Assembly: GCA_034766995.1 (NCBI GenBank)
Contig: CM068314.1
Location: 38,083,208 to 38,147,207 of the forward strand
Reading direction: 5' to 3'
Source of the DNA: Acanthacorydalis orientalis
Taxonomy: Eukaryota; Arthropoda; Insecta; Megaloptera; Corydalidae
Length of the DNA: 64,000 nucleotides
Below are positions 50,761 to 62,830 of the stretch, in pieces (the stretch's first letter is position 1; every line of letters begins with the position of its first letter). Under the pieces are notes generated by a model. The model saw only the letters and a program-made list of their open reading frames with translations. It searched no databases and was not told the origin of the DNA. Both the position numbers and the translations under genes were made by a program.

Positions 50761-53700
50761 CTTTAGTGCAGGTATTCTGGTTCTTTGGTAATTTTTTAGT
50801 GCATTAATTATGATTTGTAGATTTTTAGAATAAAATGCACTAAATTATGTTTATCTGTTTTTAAAAGTAACACTCGTATTTAGAAATTAATTTTTCAGTC
50901 ACTGATATGAATTTATATACATAATTTAACAAACATATTGCATAACATAAATATTGGTTCAAAGAACGTCGGTTGAACCACAATGTTAAATATAGGCGAA
51001 TCAATGTTGAATAATAATTACGAGTTTGATAAATGCGTAAGGCTTGTTGGATAGTCTCGGTGAGTTGTTGAATAATATCGCGTTTGTGTTCCACGTAGAC
51101 TGCATTAATAATAGATAACCAGAATATTGAATAAGATTCTGCTAGAAGGCAGAAACTGTAAATAAGATAGTGTATAATTGGTGGTCAAGTGAATCTATTA
51201 TTCTCAATTTGGAATGTTTTTGATAAAATAATGATTTCACTTTCAGAATATTAGTATTTAATTGTTATGAAAATTACGAATTTGATTTTAATTATGTTCT
51301 CGTTATTATATATTAAATGCTGCTACATTTTTCAACTATATATTTTAATATAATAATGACAAAAACAAAAAAAATAATTTCTTATAAATATATGTTCATA
51401 AATATCACAAATATTTAATTTTTATTTAATAAAATTTCATGTACAGAAAACTTACTATATAATTTCTTCCATTCTGAACAACAAATGTACATAAATACTT
51501 TAAAAACGGTACACAATGATCATTAATCAGTATGAGATAAAATATTTTTAAGTTAATTAAATTATTTTTTCTCATGTTCATATTGTAAAAGATGAAATTC
51601 AAAGAATAGTTTATATTTTTAATACTCGATTCAAAAAATCATCTATACTTTAATATCAAATGTAATACAAAACGTTCATATTGTTAAAAGAATCCTGTAT
51701 ATGAAAATATTAAAAGGAAAACGTTATTTAACTTACTTGTATATACAAGATTGTTTACTTATATCAACGTTTGTATTGGTTAAACTAAGTAGCTACTACA
51801 TTCAATTGTTATGCACTATATTCAAGTTCGAAATCAAATTTTCAATGGTTGTACTTAGGCTATCAGTGTTCTTAAAAAGATGAAAAATTAAATGTAGTTT
51901 TTTTAAAAAAAATATCATAAAATAAAAACATAAAATTCAATTTAGTAATTTAGTTTATTCAAAAATTTAAAAAAAATATTTTTCTTCAGGTTTAATGGTT
52001 TTGATTTTTTTGTCGAATAATATTTGTTTATTTTTTAAAACAAAATAACATCATTCTGTTATAAAATATACAAATTAATATATTAATTTGTATATATATT
52101 TTTTATAGAGAAATGAATTTTATTAAATATACAACTGAAATATTTGTAGAATATCTTTCTTTCACTTTTAAAACAAAAGATCGTATATTTAAATTTCCTA
52201 AAATGTCTATTTTAACTACTTATTATAAGATTTTGAATTCGTCTAATTTTTTTAATTTAAATTAAAATGGAACTTTACTTTTTTGCCAATAAAATTTCAT
52301 TCAAAAAAGTGCTTAAAAATATTTTTATATTATAAAAATTAATTAAAAAAGTATAAGTAGAATGTTTGTCTTTATTTTCATTAAAATAATAATACAATTT
52401 CTTCGTTAGTATTTAAATTTTCGTAATGAAAACTGGTTATTGAAAAATATAATTAATCTAAACCACAACGTAACAACAGAAAATGTTTCTATAACTCAAA
52501 TGTAGCACAGTAAGACATTTGAAAGACAAGATGCAACAAGTATTAATTAGAGATTACATTCTATGAAATAGAATTCGAAATCATGACAGATTAATAAATT
52601 GCTTATTGCGCTAGTTAATAAATTAGTTTTTCTTTTAAATAGTAGTATTGTTGAGTAGAATTTGAAATTGTATAAAATATTTACGTTTTTAATATCTTAT
52701 CTTCAATATATTTGTAAATAAAGTTTGAAAGATAATGAAAATGATATTTCCATTTAATTACATATTAGTTTTAATAATAAAACTGTTCTCCACAAATGTG
52801 ATACGCGTACCCCCAGAAAAACGTGTAAATGTTTTATGGAATATATGACTTTTTTATTTTACTTTAAAATATGTTTGTAGACAACAATTAAAATCTAATA
52901 TATAAGAATGATGTATTGTAAGAATATATTTCTGATTATTAGATAAAAGTAGAATTCTAATTTGTAAAATTTTTATAAAACAGTATTGCTACAACTAATT
53001 TCAAATTACAAAAATGGTTCGTTGATAAGAATAACTTTTTGAAAAGATTATGCGATCATTCACAAATAAATCCTTTTTTCATCCCACAAACCACACCAAA
53101 ATGTTTCGATCAAAAATATTAAATAAATTAGTTTTGATTATTTTTAATTGTCGTTTATGCACATTTCGATGACTACCCCGCTATTATCCTCGGAAAATTT
53201 GTTTTTTTTTCAAATTGTTCTGTATCTTAGCTTTCTGAAAATAATAATGTTACCATCTAAATGTGCATATGTGACAATAAAAATAATTAATAACAATTTG
53301 TTGAATATTTTTGAACCGAAAAATTTTAATGTGGTTTTAGGGTGAAAAATAAATCATTTGTGAAAATGAATACGAGTATACACAGTTTCAGAAGTGTTTT
53401 GTGAGTATGCTATCATTGTAAGTTGAGAATAATAAGTATACCCTTATAAGAAAAAAATCTCTCAAGCTAAAATGTATATATATTATCTAAAAACTATTCT
53501 TTTTTTTACATATATGGCTGTTTTAACTTCTTTTTCAAAAGGAGTTAAAAAAGCTTCTTTATCAAAAATTGATGAGTGAAATTTCATTGAAACATGTTTC
53601 AAATTTTTCCTCAAAATCGAGTATACCGGATTCTGATATAAAATAAAGTTAATTAATAATAATTATGTCATTTATCTTACTGGAAATAACTTTAAGATTT

Positions 53701-53970
53701 ATTTCATTTTTTTTTACTTTTTAAAAGTATTTCCTTATTTGTTGCTCAATAAACGATATTAGTTATATATATACACGTAAGGTAAAATTCATGCTATATT
53801 TTAGCAATATTAATTTTAATAAATTTAAGTAATTATTTTAAAGCAACTGTTAACTCAATTTCTAATTGTTGAACCATTTTTGCTAATTGCATCCATTTAA
53901 TTACAAAATTTTAAGCCATCGTAAAAGTCATTATAATTTCTTAGAATGACTTATTTTTTTATTAAAGATA

Positions 53971-54539
53971 TTAGGTTGGTATAAAAACAATTGCTGTTTA
54001 TAACTCTCAAATTTATATACATTTTTCTTCTTTGATTTTCCTAGCTACTTTAAGTGGTCTGGAACTGTTAGTTGTCTAAAGCCTAACTTTTGTGCAAACT
54101 CTTGAATTGTTGTGGGTGGTTTTGATTCAATTAACACCTTGAATTCGTCGTTATGAACTGAAGGACGCTCGCGACCTTCTTCATCTTCAAGGTTCTCGTC
54201 CACAGCATGAAAGTTTTGAAACTATCATTACCCTGCACGTTCCTTAACAGTACTCACACCAAAAGTATCGTTTTATTTACAAGCAGGGTCTGTTACTTTA
54301 TCACTCGTTTTGAACCCATACAAAAAAATACTCTTATTTGTTTTTTTCATCTTTAATTCAATAATCTAATTTGAAGAAAAGTAATAATAAAACCAAAGTC
54401 GATGTTCCCAAATATATATAACGAAAAATAAACTTTAAAATGATTTTAACATAAACACGACAAAATAACACTTCCGTTGAAAAAAATTAAGGTTAAAATT
54501 CAGAAAACAGAAACCATATTTGTTTTCCTACCAATCTAA
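53971..54539 (-). mobile_element. Internally deleted mariner element with intact ends (copy D, 569 bp)
   Basis: Complete ends with TA target duplication (53969-53970 and 54540-54541). Left end TTAGGTTGGTATAAAAACAA; right end read inward TTAGATTGGTAGGAAAACAA. On the minus strand the element keeps the N-terminal DNA-binding part of the transposase and then runs straight into the 3' terminal region, with the catalytic domain missing. The same architecture is seen at 23787-24261. A non-autonomous, MITE-like derivative. Confidence 0.82.
54045..54345 (-). pseudogene. mariner transposase, N-terminal fragment
   Basis: Minus strand reads NDTFGVSTVKERAG, stops, FQNFHAVDENLEDEEGRERP, SVHNDEFKVLIESKPPTTIQ and EFAQKLGFRQLTVPDHLK: the two helix-turn-helix motifs of a mariner DNA-binding domain ending at the LGK linker. 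Homologous to 24002-24229 residue by residue. At least four in-frame stops. Confidence 0.8.
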
Positions 54540-56750
54540 TATTTATGACGCTAAAATATACGAGCGTAAAATCTACGAATTTTCTTGTCGATTCCATATT
54601 ATAGTGTACGATATTTATTTCTTTTTATATTTTTTTCTTTATTTTTTTGTAACATGCATAGTTGTTTACGCTGAAATACAGCTACGAACTTGTACTATTC
54701 ACATATTACATGATATTAAATCGGTTGTTTACATATAGTTGCAACAATCAATCAAAAAAAGAATCTAAATACAAAACTATGTTATATTTATTCACTATGT
54801 AATTTTCTTTTCTAAGTTAGTACACTGATTACTACATTAATGACAAAAAATGTGCTATTTATTTCCAATATTTCTCTTTGTCTATAAGTTTATAATTAAC
54901 ATGAGTATGAAAAAGATTATTATATATATTCGATAAGGTTTTGTTTCAAATATTTCAATATAGCTATCAATTAGTAAATACGTTCTTTGATATAAACATT
55001 ATTTGGCTAGTTCTTTGAACTATACATATCTAATCTACTCGTATATCTTGTGTGGAGTAATAATTTAATATAAAACGCACGGTAAATTTAAAATCCATAT
55101 TGAAAATTATCTTACAGTTGTTGCTACATCAACCATATTTTAATAAAACCTTTTACATTAAAAATACGTTAATAAAAATTTGATGCGATATATTGTAGTA
55201 AAATAATATTAACTTAAAAAATACAAAAAAAAGTAAAAGATAGCAAAATATTATTCGTAACACACGTGTATATATATATATATATATATACAAACATGTG
55301 TGTGTGTATTTATAATGTTGAATATATGTTTTGCAAACCACAAGTGACCATTATGATGTTTCCAAGTTTTCAACTATACCAAAAAATAATAAGAAAAGTT
55401 GAACGTTCAGTTCAATTTCACATAAATCATATTGAATACTAATAATATAACATGTTTTTTCTTTTACTTGAATGTATGACGTAGATATATTAAAACATTT
55501 TTGGAGCACTTACATAACCAACTTTTCAATTTAAACTTCAAAATGATACTGAAAACTATTGATGTGATACTTTAACTTAGATACATGTGTTGATAAACTG
55601 ATGACAGTTGAATTTCAGTTTTGTTAAAAGTTAGTATGAGTATAATACTTTCAACTGATATACTGAATAAATGAAAAACTGGAAATTAACAATTGGTTTT
55701 AATGAAAATCGAAAGTTAGGATTTGAATTTTATTTTATAAAATTAATTGTAAAAAATGTACATTCATTTCTTTTATACAATGTACTTTAAGAGAATAAAC
55801 TGGAAATATTGGTAAATGTTGTTTGTCTAGTTTCATGTAATTTTTTTAAAAAGTTATTGTTTATTAGAACTTGACTATGCTATATATAATATAAAATATT
55901 GGATGACTAAAAATATTTCCTCTGATTTTTCATTGTAAATCAACTAGCTTATTGTTCAACAAAGCAATAACTCTATCAATTAGATCATTTATACAGTTTT
56001 CTATAACGTTCTGGTAGCATTCGTGTCCTTCTATCGTAAAAACTGTTTAGTTTCTTATTGAAAACGAAAACATGTTTGTAAAACTACTAAATGATGAAAG
56101 AATTTTTCGTATTGATATTCAATGAGAGAAACTAATTACACTCTGATGAGATTCTATCAGGAAAATACGCATAACCAAGAAGAAGATTCTAATTGAATCT
56201 TGAATCTTTTCATTTTTTATCAGATCTGCTTAACAGTCCGAGGTTTAACGTCATCGCGGTAGAGGCCAACATTCTTTCAATTAGCAAAACAGACGGTATT
56301 ATTTGACTGTTTGGTCCAATCTCCAACAAAACATATCTAATATTATTGTTTGTTGAACAATAGCAACTTATAAAATATCAGACTTTACATTCTCAGCAAA
56401 GAACAATCCACTGGGAAAGGCAAGCTATAGCATTTAGTGTTGTTCCAGAGATTGTAATAGATAATCTTCAACATCTCTGTTGTCCAACATCCTATTACCG
56501 TAGTAGATAAAAATGTTTTTTTCCAGAAATTAATCGATCTAAGATATGTATTCATTTTACCATCTAGACGATGTTTGTAAAATTACATGATATCGCATAA
56601 ATTCAATTCTTTTGATCAGTAAATAAGGTATAAAAATATCGAATTTTGAGATATATCAAAGTTTGTTAATATGCAGAAATGTCAAATTATTAATGTGAAT
56701 CTTTCGAAAATCTTTTCAATCAAAACTCATGTAATTGCTTCAAATAATTT

Positions 56751-56753
<3 letters not shown>

Positions 56754-56800
<47 letters not shown>
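56754..56800. repeat. (TA)n microsatellite
   Basis: Pure TA run. Short ones at 55271-55289 and 57162-57179. Confidence 0.96.
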
Positions 56801-56802
<2 letters not shown>

Positions 56803-57630
56803 TCAACGTTATTAGATTGGGAAAATCATAATTAAATCGTCACATCTGAATTATTTAATAATTCATCCATTCTCTGCATACACTCCACAATAAATTCTTG
56901 CTTGATGAAACATTTTATTTTTTTTTTGAAAATCGAATATATGCCGAAAAAATAAATTTCCCAGACCCATTTTCAGTAATTAGATAAAAACTCACTTAAA
57001 ATAAATCCATTTTGGCTTCATTATTAGCTATTAATATGTTCTAAAATAGTTTTTAATTGTTTTGTCACAATTATGTCAATATCAGGCCATAAATTGAGTA
57101 TCAGACAAGATTTTTGCAATTGCTTAGTATTTGAAAGAAATAAAAATTATTGACATACGTGTATATATATATATATATAATTTGAAACAATAATCTATTC
57201 ATCTAATTGGTATTATATACATTGATGTTCAAAAAAGAAGATAATGTCTAAATTATATTTTAAAGAAATTGTTTAAAAAAAGTTTTACTTCATATATACA
57301 TAAATTGAATAATTAAACCATTTCAATTAAATGAATGAAGCCTTTATATTTTGATAATTCATTATCTAATAAATTATTGTTAACTTTATGTAATACTATA
57401 TGAAATATTAAATAAGGGATATGATCAAAACTGTATTACGAAAACTATATAAAAGCCTTGAGGACCACTGTAACACCACCATCTTACAAAGCCATTAGGT
57501 GTATCTATCGTGGTTAGTAAGGTTGAACTGATGAGAATATAGAACTACTACGCATCAATTTCTGAACCTGCATACCGCAGCTTAAAGTGGTTTCAGAACC
57601 ACTGTTTCACCCAATAAATTAATTATATAA

Positions 57631-57720
57631 TATATGCATGCATATATATATATATATATATATATATACAAGTGTATATATATATATATATATATATACA
57701 AATATATACACATATTAATA
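57631..57720. repeat. Interrupted (TA)n array
   Basis: Two TA runs separated by CAAGTG, starting with ATGCATGCAT. Confidence 0.94.
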
Positions 57721-58267
57721 TAAATCATTCGAATCAATTATTAATGAATTATTAATAATATATATGATAATAGGTAAATATAATTTAAATTATTACTTAT
57801 TTAAATTACATTTGCAATACAAATCGTTTTTGTTTTATTATACGACAATGAAATAGCGTCGATTTATACTACTTCTCCTTTTTAAATTTTTTTATTTAAG
57901 GGAGTTGAAAAAATAATATAACATTATTTTTAAGACTGCCGTACACATATGTTTCAAGTAAATGAAATGAAATTGACATATTTATCAACTGTTTTCTTAA
58001 AAAAAAATTTATAACAGTTTCATACGGTTGAAACCATATATATTCATATTTAACCTTTTTTATTTCCGCTCAAAATATCATAAAATCAAAACCATTTTTA
58101 TGTTTGTCATAAATTTTATTTAACGTTTTTTTTACGATCGTCAGTATACAAAATGTTTTCAAAAATGTGTAAGATTTGCAACTGACATTTTTCCATATAT
58201 TCAGTACATTTAGAAATTTTATATTTATTTGTTTCACTTTATATCCCTACAATGTATCTGCATGTAG

Positions 58268-58269
<2 letters not shown>

Positions 58270-58306
<37 letters not shown>
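58270..58306. repeat. (TA)n microsatellite
   Basis: Pure TA run. Confidence 0.96.
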
Positions 58307-58310
<4 letters not shown>

Positions 58311-58629
58311 ATATGTGTGAGATGATCAGTATGTATGTATGTTATGTACATATTAGTACATTTATATCTTCATTAATAATTATAATAAGAAGTCATAAAA
58401 TAAATTAAAGAAGTATTTTTATATTAAAAATAAAAGCAATGTAGAAATAAAATATACCAGAAAAAAATAAACGTTTATAATCATTCGTGATAGTATTTTT
58501 TTATGAAAAAAATACTAATAATAAAAATTAAGACTTGATGAGTTGTTTTAAATAGTATTACAATCAAAAATTATTAGAAATATAATATCAAATAAATATA
58601 CATACGACATTATGACAACACTGGTTAAA

Positions 58630-58750
58630 ATTTTATTAATTATTCAAATCAATTAATTATTAATTATTCAAATCAATTATTTAAGTCATTAATTATAAAT
58701 GATTAATTATTCAAATCACTTATTAATTATTCAAATCAATTATTTAAGTA
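58630..58750. repeat. Tandem minisatellite, ATTATTCAAATCAATTA-type unit
   Basis: ATTATTCAAATCA(A/C)TTA occurs four times in about 120 bp, with TTAAGT(C/A) spacers in two of the units. Confidence 0.8.
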
Positions 58751-58876
58751 CTATTTTTAATACGTAGATATGTATTCAAATTTAATACTTTTATGAATTT
58801 TAATCTTTAAAAATAAAACTTGAAAATATACTGAAAATAATTAATTTTTGTTTCAGTTAGATTACGAATATTTTCA

Positions 58877-58891
58877 ATATATATGTATGTG

Positions 58892-58950
<59 letters not shown>
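58877..58950. repeat. (TA)n array
   Basis: TA with TATG interruptions then a pure run. Confidence 0.95.
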
Positions 58951-58953
<3 letters not shown>

Positions 58954-59303
58954 ATAAATATTAATATACAAATATATAAATATCTAATATATAATTATTC
59001 AATATATAAATATCTTGATTTTGTCGTCGCCCATATTGTAGAGTGACTTGTTGACTCATTTAAGTACTTTATTAATTTAGAATAAAAAAATTACTAAAAA
59101 AATAGATCTGCTAAACTATTTATAAAAAGAAGTATCTTAATATAATAATTTCTTTTATAAAAATACGTGTTATTCAACACAATATTGTAATATTTTCAGT
59201 GATAAGTGTATGCTGTATTTTTATATTTTAAAGACAATTAAATAGAAATAACTTTAAAATTTAAATAAAATATCTTTCATTTTAAATACACAGTCCACAG
59301 TAC

Positions 59304-59896
59304 GTAACCCCTTGTTTTTATTGTTTACCACATATTTGAAACTTCGTGAGTGGCTTCATTTTGACGAGTGTACCACACTGTTCCTTTGAGAAAATTCTCG
59401 GTAACGCTGCGTTTTCAAACGCGTGATTCACGTTTTTCAACGCGTTTTTTTTTGTCGGACACGGCAATATTCGGTAATTAAATATACTCAACTATCACGT
59501 GTGATTTTTGGCCGACACGTGGTAATCACCATACCAGTTATCGTAAAAACGACATTTATTTATATTACACAATCTAGCAAAAATTAAACCTATGATAATC
59601 ACAAAACACAACCTCATTATTTCGACATGTGCAGGCGATAGACTTATCGGTTGCCGGATTGTTTTTGTAAGTTTTGTTTCGTATTTTTTATCAAATTATC
59701 TTTCAATTTCACTGCAAAAAAAAGTGTGTGGTTATTGCATTGTGTAACATAATAAAATTGAAATGTTTGGGAATCACGCATTTGAAAACGCAGCGTTACC
59801 AAAAATTTTCACAGAGGAAAAATATGGTAGACTCGTCAAAATAAAACCACTCACGAAGTTTGAAATATGTGGTAATCAATTAAAATAAAGGGTTAA
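59304..59896. mobile_element. MITE with 122-bp terminal inverted repeats (TTAA-type)
   Basis: Left arm 59308-59429 and right arm 59771-59892 are equal-length inverted repeats (about 80 percent by eye). The outer ends are CCCCTTGTTTTTATTGTTTA and CCCTTTATTTTAATTGATTA; the inner parts share TTCGTGAGTGG, ATTTTGACGAGT and GGTAACGCTGCGTTTTCAAA. TTAA on the right (59893-59896) and GTAA on the left (59304-59307) suggest a TTAA target site, one copy mutated. The 341-bp interior has no transposase and is CpG-richer than its surroundings. Confidence 0.82.
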
Positions 59897-60031
59897 TATA
59901 CTTGTAGAATTTCAAGTGTATTGATTTAATTCATATATAAAAATCCTATAAGTTAAACTAAAAATTTAATATTTTTTTTTACTCTTATTGTTTGTATTAT
60001 CCTATATATAATAATATGTTTTTCTCTCTCT

Positions 60032-60059
60032 ACATATATATATATATATATATATACAT

Positions 60060-60103
<44 letters not shown>

Positions 60104-60110
60104 ATGTGTA
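60032..60110. repeat. Compound (TA)n-(TG)n microsatellite
   Basis: TA with ACATACACA interruption, ending in TG. Confidence 0.95.
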
Positions 60111-60768
60111 TGTATTTATATAATGCGGGAACATGTAATATTATAGATATCTTAATGTAAAAAATAAATGCACTAAGAACACATTATGACACAGTATATT
60201 CAAATAAACTCGAAACTATTTTTCATATTTACAATAAAATCACGCTAAAGTTTCCTTAACTTTAAAATGACTGAAAATCATAAAGTTTGAAAGTACATCA
60301 GAAATTTTTATCCGGTGGCTAACAGGTAGTGAATTATATGTTATAAAGTTTTGTTAAAATAAATATAAAAAGAATAGTCGAATAAATTTGTTAGTTCTAT
60401 TATTCAAGTCAAATTCATTCTGAATTCTATTAAAATAAGTATAGCAAAATTGTTTACAAACAATTGTGAAATTGAGGAAGTATTCGAAAACGACAAACAG
60501 CTGTTGAATACTGATTATGTGTATGTAAAATAGTCTACTCAAATATTAATTTTTTATAAGAATTCTTGATTTCATGATAATAATTTTTATAAATAATTTA
60601 ATTTTTTATTATTTTTTTAATAATTAGTATGTGCTTTAAGACTATTTTAAAATCAAATTTGTAAACTCTTTTAAGTTACTTTACAAAATTTAAATCATAC
60701 CTAAATAATTTTTTTCTATAAAGTAAATTTTATGTGTCTATTCATATTAACTAATTATTTATGTTGAT

Positions 60769-60771
<3 letters not shown>

Positions 60772-60809
<38 letters not shown>

Positions 60810-60838
60810 TTATATATGTACGTATGAATGTATACATA

Positions 60839-60880
<42 letters not shown>
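60772..60880. repeat. Interrupted (TA)n array
   Basis: Two TA runs separated by TGTACGTATGAATGTATAC. Confidence 0.94.
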
Positions 60881-60881
<1 letters not shown>

Positions 60882-62245
60882 TCTGATTTGAAAACAGTAA
60901 AAAGTAACATTTCCAAGCTTTAATGGTTGTAGTGTAAAAAACAGCATTATTTACAAAAATAAATTACTTCAATGGTAAATTGTGTGTTTACAAAATAACA
61001 ACCAAATTTTTTTCACAATTTTATCATAATTTAGTTTTTAATGGAAACGATATTGGCCTTCTGTGAGCGATTTACAAATTTTAAAGGATAATAAATATTA
61101 AAAATATTGCTTAGTGCTGAAAAGTAGACACTAGTGAAGTCTCATTGTCGACATATATATTTCAATTAGACGTATGAAACGCTAAGATTTGATTAAATTT
61201 ATTTTATGTAAAATAAACACCTAATAATGAAATATTAAAATAATGTATTTAAAATTCTGTTTGCAATAAGTATTGTATTAATATCAATTTATAGTAGCAA
61301 TAGTAACACAAATAAATAAAAAATATTTATTTATATTCTTCTTCCTTATTACTACAAGAAATATGTAATTTATTTCAAAAAATTTACATAGATTAAAATA
61401 ACACTGTAAAAGCATTTTAAAAAAAATAATAAAGCGGACGGTACAGAATATGAACGAGCAGAAAAGGAACGCTTGTCTCGATAAAGTTAAAAGATGTTTC
61501 ATATTTAATGCAGTTGATAACTGTATATCAAGTGTAATTAATTTGGAAGAAGTTTCTACTCACTAATGAATAACCAGAAGTTACAAATAACGATTATAAT
61601 ACATATGAAGTTAATAGTATATTTATATGTAAAAATAATATATTTAAAATTTAATATATTTTGTGAAAAATCAAATACAAAAATCAAAGTTAAAAATACT
61701 TATTTCATGACCATTATTATAATTCTGTCTGCCTATTTTCCCGCCAATTATCTGATTACTTTCTGTTTTGATAATTGCATCCGCTTCTGGATAATCTCTG
61801 GACACACGAAACATCTCTATACATACCGAAAATCAATTTGAAATTGAAAAAAAATTACACATACATTTGTATTAAAATTATAAATTTAACAACTGACACT
61901 ATTCTGAAATCAAAAGAAAAAAAATATTTTTATACAATTTTTAGGGTTCAGTTTATAATTTAATCTAATTTTATTTGTAGTTTCTGAACAATTTATAGGA
62001 TAAGAATAAATAACTTTACATTAATTTCATGTGTAGATGTATTTTAAACATAATTATAATGCAATAAAACACAACTAGTCATATATTTAATCTTATTAAT
62101 TTTATATTCAAATCAGTATACATTATAAAAAATTGAAACTTTTTAAGAATTAAATTTAGATTTAAATAATAACTATTCTGTATTGATTACGTTTATCAAA
62201 AGAATGAATAAATTTATTATTATTATTCATGTTTAAATAATGAAA

Positions 62246-62246
<1 letters not shown>

Positions 62247-62291
<45 letters not shown>
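62247..62291. repeat. (TA)n microsatellite
   Basis: Pure TA run; a short one at 63186-63209. Confidence 0.96.
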
Positions 62292-62294
<3 letters not shown>

Positions 62295-62399
62295 AATGTT
62301 TGCTTAAATTTATTCATGAAATTGTCTGCTATATTCATATAGTTATCGTCAAAATAATTGCTAATTCCGGTTTTAATATATAATTACGAATATGTATAG

Positions 62400-62830
62400 G
62401 AATATATTTGCTCGAGAACGATTGAACGTTGCAACATGTTACATCTGAAGCATTTAATCAAACGGTTCACATCGTTGTGTGCGTGTACAGTAGTGTATTT
62501 TGTTTGCTTCGTGTGAGTTACTGCGACTCCCGTGAGCCGTTCAAGCTATGCTATCATAAGAGAAAGGAAACAAGGCACATTCCTCTGAGTCTCAATTAAG
62601 AAAGCTAAAGCTGAATATCTATTGTCTGTTGGAAATCAGCCGTCACTGACTTCGAAGATAACCTGCCGGTTTCGAAATGTTCCTCTCAGCTACACTGGGT
62701 TGATTGTTTCCAATGAATACAGCGTAGAAGTGAGAGATGATGCGGTGAGTAAGAGACGACTGTGGTCGCTTCATTAATTGTTAGAGAGCTTTGGAATGTC
62801 GGATGCTTTCTGTTTCTCGAAAACAGTAGA
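62400..62830 (+). promoter_or_regulatory. GC-richer island with a plus-strand splice donor; candidate first exon or promoter
   Basis: About 430 bp of balanced composition (ACTGCGACTCCCGTGAGCCG, GATAACCTGCCGGTTTCGAA) in otherwise AT-rich DNA. A consensus donor GCG|GTGAGTAAG lies at 62744/62745 on the plus strand. No long open frame runs to the donor, so if it is an exon it is probably noncoding. It could equally be a promoter or conserved element for a gene beyond the right edge or for the receptor. Confidence 0.3.

Larger units (their letters stand above)
38291..53970. other. Gene-poor AT-rich stretch
   Basis: Microsatellites and dispersed-motif copies only. A possible badly decayed coding region on the minus strand spans about 40950-41840 (see findings). 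An ORF at 50861-51094 (minus, starting MEHKRDIIQQLTETIQQALR) has a more protein-like composition than most but no recognised homologue. Confidence 0.45.
54542..59303. other. AT-rich stretch, no gene recognised
   Basis: GC-richer patch at 55920-56500 with a perfect 14-bp inverted repeat at its edges (TATTGTTCAACAAA at 55950-55963 and its complement at 56349-56362), possibly the ends of an old insertion. Another at 57430-57610. No coding frame identified. Confidence 0.4.

Noticed and set aside
58630..58750. CRISPR-like array
   Set aside because: Four short AT-rich units with irregular spacers in a eukaryotic, repeat-rich setting; it is an ordinary minisatellite.
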